A stretch of 64,000 bases of DNA from DASSUW01 sp963811895 (GTDB lineage Bacteria; Actinomycetota; Thermoleophilia; Solirubrobacterales; Solirubrobacteraceae): NCBI GenBank assembly GCA_963811895.1, contig CAWETE010000012.1, positions 252,922-316,921 of the forward strand. Reading direction: 5' to 3'. Positions 58,850 through 64,000 of this stretch are shown here, piece by piece. The notes below the pieces were generated by a model. The model was not told the DNA's origin, ran no database searches, and saw only the letters and a list, made by a program, of their open reading frames with translations. The first letter of the stretch is position 1; each line of letters begins with the position of its first letter. The position numbers were made by a program, and so were the translations under genes.

Positions 58850-59963
58850 TCAGGGACGCGACCGCTCGTTGAGTTCGGCGGCGACGGCGTCGAGCTCGGC
58901 CTCGGTGACCGGGAGAGGTCGGTGCCCTTCGGGAAGTACTGGCGCAGCAGCCCGTTGGTGTTCTCGTTGGTCCCGCGCTGCCAGGGCGCGTGCGGGTCGC
59001 AGAAGAAGATCTCGATGCCGGCGTCGACGCTGACCTGCTTCCAGTCGCGCATCTCGGGGCCCTGGTCCCAGGTCAGCGACGCGGCGCAGCGTGCTCGGGC
59101 AGCGTCTGGATCTTGCGCGGCGAGCGCCGGCGCGACCTGCTCGGGCTTGTAGCCGTCGGGCAGGTGCACGAGCAGCGTGTAGCCGCGTGGTGCGCTCGAC
59201 CAGCGTGCCGATCGCGGTCAGGTTGCGCTTGCCGATGATCAGGTCGCCCTCCCAGTGGCCGGGCACCGCGCGGTCGTCGGCCTCGGCCGGGCGCTCGGCA
59301 GATGTTGATCATGTTCGGGATGCGGTTCTTGCGCTGCCCGGCCTGGCGGCCGGGCTGGCGCAGCGCCCGCCCGGTGCGCAGGCAGCGGGTCAGCTCGCGC
59401 CGCAGCGCACCGCGGGACTGCACGTACAGCGACTGGTAGATCGTCTCGGTCGACACCCACATCTCCGGGTCGTCGGGGAACTCGCGGCGCAACCGGCCGG
59501 CGATCTGCTCGGGCGAGTAGCGCCGCTGCAGATCCTGCTCGACCATCGCGCGCAGCGCCAGGTTCGTCGCGAGCTTCGCCGGCTTGGGCCGGCGGCGCGC
59601 GCTCGTAGGCCAGCGCGTGCGCGGTCGTCGCCCGGTAGCCGCCGCGCGCGTCGGCGTTGCGGCGCAGCTCGCGCGAGATCGTCGACGGCGACGCGGCCCA
59701 GCCGGCGGCGATCGCGCGCATCGACTCGCCGCGCGGCGCGCGCCGAGCGCGATCTCCTCGCGCTCGGCGAACGACAGGCAGCGGCCCTTCAGATTGCGGC
59801 CGCGGCGCGGCCGCACGCCGCCGCACGCGCGCACCCAGCGCGAGCCCTGCTTGCGATACGTGCCCGCCGCCGCGGCCGCGTCGGTGATGAACTCGCCGCG
59901 CTGCAGCGCCGCCCAGAACGGCTGCACCACCTCCGGCACCTGGGCATTGACGAACCGCGCCAT
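58850..59963 (-). mobile_element. IS30-family insertion sequence with frameshifted transposase
   Basis: The transposase starts at ATG 59963 (AGGAGGAG upstream) and is about 370 residues when corrected at no fewer than four indels. Seen in order: SFAEREEIALGARRG and the HTH region, AASPSTISRELRRN, LRAMVEQDLQRRYSPEQIAGRL, STETIYQSLYVQSRG, PGHWEGDLIIGKRNLTAIGTLVERTTR (first Asp), ASLTWDQGPEMRDWKQ (second Asp) and NENTNGLLRQYFPKGTDLS (Glu), the IS30 DDE pattern. I could not locate inverted terminal repeats. A target of about 1.1 kb fits the family. Confidence 0.83.
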
Positions 59964-60132
59964 CGGCTCCTCCTGAATCGGACCAGCCGAGGACGAGCGC
60001 TCGCCGACTCACGGCGGGTCCCTGACGACCCCGCGTTGCGATCACCGCGAGAACCCAAGGATCCCTTACATACACGGCCTGTGATCCGGCACGGGCATCA
60101 CGATCGCCTCGGAACACAGCGCCACGAGATCC

Positions 60133-60696
60133 TCAGCGCCTGGTCTCGTACCTGGTCAGCAGCACGCCGTCGGGAAACGTCCGGGTCTCCACCAGGCTCA
60201 GGTTCACCCAGTTGTCCAGGGCCGTGAAGAACGGCGTGCCGCCGCCCACCAGGACCGGATGGGTGACGATCGCGTACTCGTCGATCAGCCCGGCCCGCAT
60301 GGCCGCCGCGGCGAGTGTGGCACCGCCGATGTCCATGGGGCCGCCGTCGTCGGCCTTGAGCCTGGTGATCTCGGTGACCGCGTCGCCGGTGACCAGACGG
60401 GTGTTCCAGTCGACCGTGCTGATCGTCGAGGAGAACACCACCTTCGGCATGTCCCGCCAGCGGCCGGCGAACTCGATCGCCGCCGGTGTGGCGCCCGGTT
60501 GCTTGTCGGCGGTCGGCCAGTGGGAGCTCATCGTCTCCCACAGCTTGCGCCCGTACAGCGCCAGGCCTGTCGCCCCCACCCGGTCGGACCACCACTGGAA
60601 CAGCTCGTCGCTCGGCACGCTCCAGCCGAGGTCGTCGCCGGGCGCGGCGATGTAGCCGTCCAGGCTCAGGTTCATGCCGAAGATCAGTTTCCGCAC
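60133..60696 (-). CDS. RibD/DHFR-like reductase
   Basis: A 187-residue protein of the DHFR-like fold: IFGMNLSLDGYIAAPGDDLGW, LYGRKLWETMSSHWPTA, MPKVVFSSTISTVDWNTR, DIGGATLAAAAMRAGLIDEY and LVGGGTPFFTAL. GTG 60696 gives the conserved start. It is the fifth of the family in this window. It lies just left of the IS30 element. Confidence 0.86.
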   Translation of the reverse strand: MRKLIFGMNLSLDGYIAAPGDDLGWSVPSDELFQWWSDRVGATGLALYGRKLWETMSSHWPTADKQPGATPAAIEFAGRWRDMPKVVFSSTISTVDWNTRLVTGDAVTEITRLKADDGGPMDIGGATLAAAAMRAGLIDEYAIVTHPVLVGGGTPFFTALDNWVNLSLVETRTFPDGVLLTRYETRR

Positions 60697-61002
60697 GGCG
60701 TCATCCTCCCGTGAGTCGGTATTCGGCGTACAGACCAGCACGGCGCGCAAAATCATCGGTCAGGCCCACGGAGGGCCAGTTGACACGACGCCTCCTTGAC
60801 GCGCGAGCGAGCGAGCCGGCCGCCAGCTCCTGCGCTCCTGCCCTGGACGACCAGCAGGCGCCTCGGCTGACGCCGACGTCGCTTCTGCAGATCGTGCGCG
60901 GCGGGAGTGAGGTCGCCGAGACGCGGGCTCTCGCTCGGCCACAGCTGCGCGTCGGAAGGTCCGCCGCGTTTACGCGTCCTAGAAGCTCTTGCTGAAGACG
61001 GC
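60697..61002. other. Intergenic stretch without a supported gene
   Basis: Between the reductase start and the DUF427 stop I see no frame with good coding character on either strand and no hairpin or repeat of note. Confidence 0.5.
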
Positions 61003-61482
61003 TCACCAACCAAGCGTTTCCGGTGGTCCTTTGAACGGTCCGACGAGGTCGGCGGTGATCCAGCCACCGTAGAAGTCGCTCGCTTGCGCCTGCACCCGCT
61101 CGTCGCCCATCCATGCAACATCCACGCGGCCGGGATAGAACGCGACGTGATCGCGCAGCGCTTCATAGGCCGGCGTAGGGTCGCGATAGGTCCACGCGAC
61201 CGCATGAACGCGGCGGCCGTCGACGACCGCGTCGAGGTAGCGCGCGGCGCCTTTGAATTCACACCAGGTCGATCGTGCGCCACTGGCGGCCAGCAGGTCG
61301 CCGCGCACGTCGTCGGGCGGCACGTACACGGTCGGTGGGTGACTGGTCTCGAGCACGCGGAGTGCTCGGGTCGAGTCGGCCAGCGCCTCACCGGCCAGTT
61401 CCAAGCGGATGCGGCGTCGGCATAACGTCACAGCCGGCGGGCGGGGATAGTCCCAGACTCGTTCCACGTGTGATCCGCTCAC
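61003..61482 (-). CDS. DUF427 family protein
   Basis: A 159-residue protein with VWDYPRPPAVTLCRRRIRLE, ADSTRALRVLETSHPPTVYVPPDDV, TWCEFKGAARYLDAVVDGR and AWTYRDPTPAYEALRDHVAFYP, the DUF427 pattern. Family members bind small molecules with an unknown role; structural homologues bind nucleotides. GTG 61482 overlaps the upstream small gene's stop (GTGA at 61479-61482). Confidence 0.85.
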   Translation of the reverse strand: MSGSHVERVWDYPRPPAVTLCRRRIRLELAGEALADSTRALRVLETSHPPTVYVPPDDVRGDLLAASGARSTWCEFKGAARYLDAVVDGRRVHAVAWTYRDPTPAYEALRDHVAFYPGRVDVAWMGDERVQAQASDFYGGWITADLVGPFKGPPETLGW

Positions 61483-61757
61483 GCTCGGAGAGCCGCGGCG
61501 AGCTTGTCCACGACGTAGATGAGCCCAGCGGCCCCGAGTGCGCGACGCACCCAGTTCACGCCGCTGACCAGTTCCTCCCATGCCCATGCGGCGAGCCCGG
61601 CGTAGAACGCCGCGCGTGCGTAGGCGTGCACCGAGCCGTCGGTCATCACGGCGACGAGCTGGCCGCCAAGTGCGACCCACAGCGGCGCGTTGGGCAACTG
61701 GGCGACCGGGAACCTCGCGGGCCAGCCACGCTGTCCGCGACGCCAGCTGTCCCTCAT
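61479..61757 (-). CDS. Small membrane protein
   Basis: A 92-residue protein with a hydrophobic C-terminal part (GQLVAVMTDGSVHAYARAAFYAG, WAWEELVSGVNWVRRALGAAGLIYVVD) and about two helices. The ATG 61757 is chosen; an in-frame ATG 12 codons earlier exists. Its stop overlaps the DUF427 start. Unknown function. Confidence 0.62.
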   Translation of the reverse strand: MRDSWRRGQRGWPARFPVAQLPNAPLWVALGGQLVAVMTDGSVHAYARAAFYAGLAAWAWEELVSGVNWVRRALGAAGLIYVVDKLAAALRA

Positions 61758-61789
61758 CGTCGCTCTGGCGCTCACCCGGTCGGCCCCCC

Positions 61790-61978
61790 TCACCGACGGC
61801 GCGCGGCCGTGTGGGCGAGGTCGATCGCATCGGCTCGGCTCAGCTCTGCGCCCTGCGGATCGGTCACGTCGTCGAAGGCATCGACCGCGCCACGCGGCGT
61901 GATGAGGATCATCCCGGCCACGACGAGGACCGTCACCGCGAGCCCTGCGACGGCGAGCAGGACGTCGAGATCGGTCAT
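61790..61978 (-). CDS. Short one-helix membrane protein
   Basis: A 62-residue protein: an N-terminal helix (VLLAVAGLAVTVLVVAGMIL) and a soluble tail with DAFDDVTDPQGAELSRADAIDLAH. Its start at 61978 overlaps the previous gene's stop by four bases, and it is followed closely by the next small gene. Unknown function. Confidence 0.62.
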   Translation of the reverse strand: MTDLDVLLAVAGLAVTVLVVAGMILITPRGAVDAFDDVTDPQGAELSRADAIDLAHTAARRR

Positions 61979-62151
61979 CGTGTCCTGACCGCGGCCATCC
62001 AGAAGCCGCCGGCCGCGAGGATCGACGGCACCCACAGCCCGACGAACAGGCCCTCGTCCTGATTGTCGGTGAACCAGAGCGCGATCGAGAGCAGGAACGA
62101 CGCGACGGCAGCGACCAAGAACAACCTCACGCCCAGGTCCTGTCTCGTCAT
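61975..62151 (-). CDS. Small two-helix membrane protein
   Basis: A 58-residue protein with helices FLVAAVASFLLSIALWF and GLFVGLWVPSILAAGGFWM. The GLFVGLWVPSI motif also occurs as IFVGLWPPMFWLIG in the gene at 63734, so the two are related. It is first of a four-gene overlapping minus-strand set ending with DUF427. Confidence 0.66.
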   Translation of the reverse strand: MTRQDLGVRLFLVAAVASFLLSIALWFTDNQDEGLFVGLWVPSILAAGGFWMAAVRTR

Positions 62152-62309
62152 GACGTCCCGGCCTTCGGCTGGCGGATGGATGACCACCCGTCGATTGTGC
62201 GCACTCTCGCCATGTCGGCCCCCAGATCGTTGAAGTCGACACCTAGTACGGCGCAGACTGGCCCCAGGATCACGACGCGGGGCGTCGCCGGCGCGAGCGC
62301 GTTCGCGGG

Positions 62310-63707
62310 TCAGGCTGTCTCTGCCACTCGGCGAGCTTCGAGCGTGGCCTCCGTCAGTCGGCGGACTCTCCGGCAGATCTGGCGGTAGAAGCGCAGCTGG
62401 TTCGTGCGGCCGAGCAGCCGGAAGCCGGTTCGCAGCAGCCATGGGCCTGTGTCCGCCGTCTTGGAGACGGCGTGCAGGCGGAACTCGACATCGCCCGAGT
62501 CGATCCATTTCCAGACCTGGTAATGCATCTCGCCCTGCTCGAAATGGCCGTCCAGCGTCTGATAGGCCCAGCCGGTCACGTGTGCGCGGGACCCGTCGAC
62601 CACACGCTCGTCCTCATAGACCTCGCTGACCCGTACGCCGACGGCGAACCGGACCGACAGGAAACGGATCTGGAGGAGCATGTCACGACCTTCGAGCGGT
62701 GCCGCCGGGTCGTAGACCGCGCGGACCGTGCCCGGATTGGCGAGTTGGTAATCGACCATGAGCCGGCGGGCCAGCTCCCAGGTACCGTCATGCTCGGGGG
62801 GTCCGGGAGCCTCGTGTGGCAGCGGCTGGACCAGATCGTCGACGTGCCAGCCGGTCGAGCTCGTGTAGTCCGCGGTCCTCGAGGCATCGAAGTTCACGCT
62901 GCGTTGCGAGAGCTCGGCCAGTCGGTGGCGCGCCCGCCGGCTCGCGGTGCTCGCCACGCCGTCAACGCGTCGACCGCTGGCCTCGACCCGGCGGGTGGTG
63001 ATGACGACCCCGCCGTCCATCGTGCCTTGTGCGAGCTTGATCACGCGCTCGAGCACCGAGGTCCACATGTGCAGCTGGACCTCCTTGGCCAGCCGCAGGT
63101 GCGAGTACATGAGGTCCGACAACCAGTCGCCGCTGCGGGCCCACGATTCGATCGTGAACTCGAGGCCGCGACGATCGGTGCGCGCACGGAACTCGATCTG
63201 GCCGGCCTCGAGATGGCCGGTCAGCGTCGCGAGGCGGAAGCCGCCGGGCCAGCGGCCCACCACCCGTACCGGCCCGTCCCAGGGCCCGGGCATCCGCACG
63301 ACGTACTCATCGCCGACCGCGAGCGGTCCGTCGCCGCCGAGCTTCTGGAACGTGGCGAACTCGGACGGCGCGATGGCATCGAGATCTGCGGTGATCCGGT
63401 CCATGAGGTCGTCCGGTCCGAGCTCACCTCCGACGATCCGTGTGCGGTAGATGCGATGCAGGAGCGGCCCGGTTCCGTCGCCGGTCTCCTGCACATCGTC
63501 GCGGTCGACGTCCGCAGGAAGGTCTGGCGCCGCGTCCTCTGAGGGGGAGCCGGTCATCTCCCACCGGTGGACCGCGGTGGTGCGCCAGAAGTAGCTCCAA
63601 GCCGTGAGGGCCATACCACCCGGCCAGCGCGCGGCGGTCCTGAGGCGCAATGGGAAGGATTGCCTCCGCGGCACGCCTGGATGCTTACCCATCGGGACGT
63701 CCACCAT
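62310..63707 (-). CDS. DUF1990-like protein, tandem domain
   Basis: A 465-residue protein. Residues about 80-240 form one START-like domain (LHRIYRTRIVGGELGPDDLMDRI, GRWPGGFRLATLTGHLEAGQIEF). The last ~150 residues are a DUF1990 domain (YDPAAPLEGRDMLLQIRFLSVRFAVGVRV, TGWAYQTLDGHFEQGEMHYQVWKW, GDVEFRLHAVSK). Function unknown. The ATG 63707 is first of several; the one at 63692 would also do. No signal peptide, though residues 28-44 are mildly hydrophobic. Confidence 0.8.
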   Translation of the reverse strand: MVDVPMGKHPGVPRRQSFPLRLRTAARWPGGMALTAWSYFWRTTAVHRWEMTGSPSEDAAPDLPADVDRDDVQETGDGTGPLLHRIYRTRIVGGELGPDDLMDRITADLDAIAPSEFATFQKLGGDGPLAVGDEYVVRMPGPWDGPVRVVGRWPGGFRLATLTGHLEAGQIEFRARTDRRGLEFTIESWARSGDWLSDLMYSHLRLAKEVQLHMWTSVLERVIKLAQGTMDGGVVITTRRVEASGRRVDGVASTASRRARHRLAELSQRSVNFDASRTADYTSSTGWHVDDLVQPLPHEAPGPPEHDGTWELARRLMVDYQLANPGTVRAVYDPAAPLEGRDMLLQIRFLSVRFAVGVRVSEVYEDERVVDGSRAHVTGWAYQTLDGHFEQGEMHYQVWKWIDSGDVEFRLHAVSKTADTGPWLLRTGFRLLGRTNQLRFYRQICRRVRRLTEATLEARRVAETA

Positions 63708-63733
63708 GCGCTTGCGTCAAGCTGCCTGGTCCT

Positions 63734-63991
63734 ATGACGCCGAACCTCCCTGAATCCGTGCCGCTTCGCAGCGGGCATCTCTACGCCACTTCACTCGCTT
63801 CGATCGCGCTGTGCATCACGCTCTGGATCCGCGCCAAGACCATCGGTGAGGATGAGCGTGGCAACGCTGAACGCCGTGCGATCTTCGTCGGGCTCTGGCC
63901 CCCGATGTTCTGGCTCATCGGCGACACCGTCCGCCGCCGGCAGGAGCGACTCGCCCGCGCGAGCGGGCTCCTGCGAGCGTTCCGCAGGTAG
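63734..63991 (+). CDS. Small two-helix membrane protein
   Basis: An 85-residue protein: ATSLASIALCITLWIRAK and RAIFVGLWPPMFWLIGD are the helices, with an Arg-rich C-terminal tail (VRRRQERLARASGLLRAFRR). It belongs to the same short family as the protein at 61975-62151. It is divergent from the DUF1990 gene, 26 bases away. Confidence 0.65.
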   Translation: MTPNLPESVPLRSGHLYATSLASIALCITLWIRAKTIGEDERGNAERRAIFVGLWPPMFWLIGDTVRRRQERLARASGLLRAFRR

Positions 63992-64000
63992 GGCCGGACA

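Noticed and set aside
58804..60100. Terminal inverted repeats of the IS30 element
   Set aside because: I compared both flanks and could not align a convincing pair, so the element boundaries are left at the transposase frame.
60697..61002. Plus-strand Arg-rich open frame between the reductase and DUF427 genes
   Set aside because: The composition is that of an antisense shadow and there is no start with a ribosome site.
1..64000. tRNA or rRNA genes
   Set aside because: I scanned for cloverleaf arms and conserved rRNA blocks by eye and found none I could support.

Overview
The window is a very GC-rich (about 70%) bacterial chromosome segment with GTG and TTG starts, many four-base stop/start overlaps (ATGA, GTGA), several ECF sigma factors and actinobacterial enzyme families (LLM oxidoreductase, PPOX enzyme, MocR regulator, RibD-type reductases). 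The small secreted protein at 20831-21280 carries a signal peptide of a kind I associate with Solirubrobacter-like Thermoleophilia. I therefore infer a soil actinobacterium of the Solirubrobacterales. This rests on family recognition, not on a marker gene. No rRNA, tRNA or CRISPR array was seen.

Layout. 1-3397: aromatic catabolism (partial PobA, MetE-like methyltransferase, divergent aldehyde dehydrogenase). 3434-7516: hydrolase, Vps62-like protein, a candidate secreted aerolysin-type pore former, lipoprotein. 7564-14532: small-molecule enzymes (P450, RibD-type reductases, GNAT, VOC, nitrilase-like hydrolase) and a double-HTH regulator leading a three-gene operon. 14619-17592: an acidic, cysteine-free repeat protein followed by a PqqD-domain/M50 metalloprotease, the best candidate for an undescribed system. 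17534-24649: MocR regulator, oxidoreductases, hydrolase, truncated haemoglobin, DUF proteins. 24702-38095: secreted LVIVD-like protein, LysR/DMT pair, SDR, TrmO, a glycoside hydrolase, methyltransferase, flavin and RibD-type reductases. 38102-38326: a 225-bp near-palindrome between convergent genes. 38332-43752: ECF sigma/anti-sigma pair, PilZ protein, and a likely arginine/polyamine set (aminotransferase, decarboxylase, agmatinase). 43733-47720: zinc-finger protein, IS3 remnant fused to a Clp-N fragment, SDR. 47820-54259: a photo-oxidative-stress cluster (FAD oxidoreductase, DUF1365, cyclopropane synthase, ECF sigma, MerR-DICT regulator, photolyase, SRPBCC). 54300-58129: two paralogous secreted repeat proteins around a second ECF sigma/anti-sigma pair and an MpaB-type oxygenase. 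58258-59963: transposon scar (truncated protein, IS256 remnant, broken IS30). 60133-63991: reductase, DUF427, small membrane proteins, DUF1990 protein.

How the genes work together. Three functional groups stand out: oxidation of a 4-hydroxybenzaldehyde-like aldehyde to protocatechuate at the left edge, arginine to putrescine conversion near 41-43 kb, and light or singlet-oxygen defence near 48-54 kb, where the sigma factor and DICT regulator probably control membrane-lipid cyclopropanation and DNA photorepair.

Data quality. Many genes are broken by single-base indels whose removal restores conserved protein. They are rare before 43 kb, scattered after it, and extremely dense at 47.82-51.05 kb (about one per 55 bases). 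I read most of them as sequence errors, so genes marked pseudogene there may be intact in the organism.
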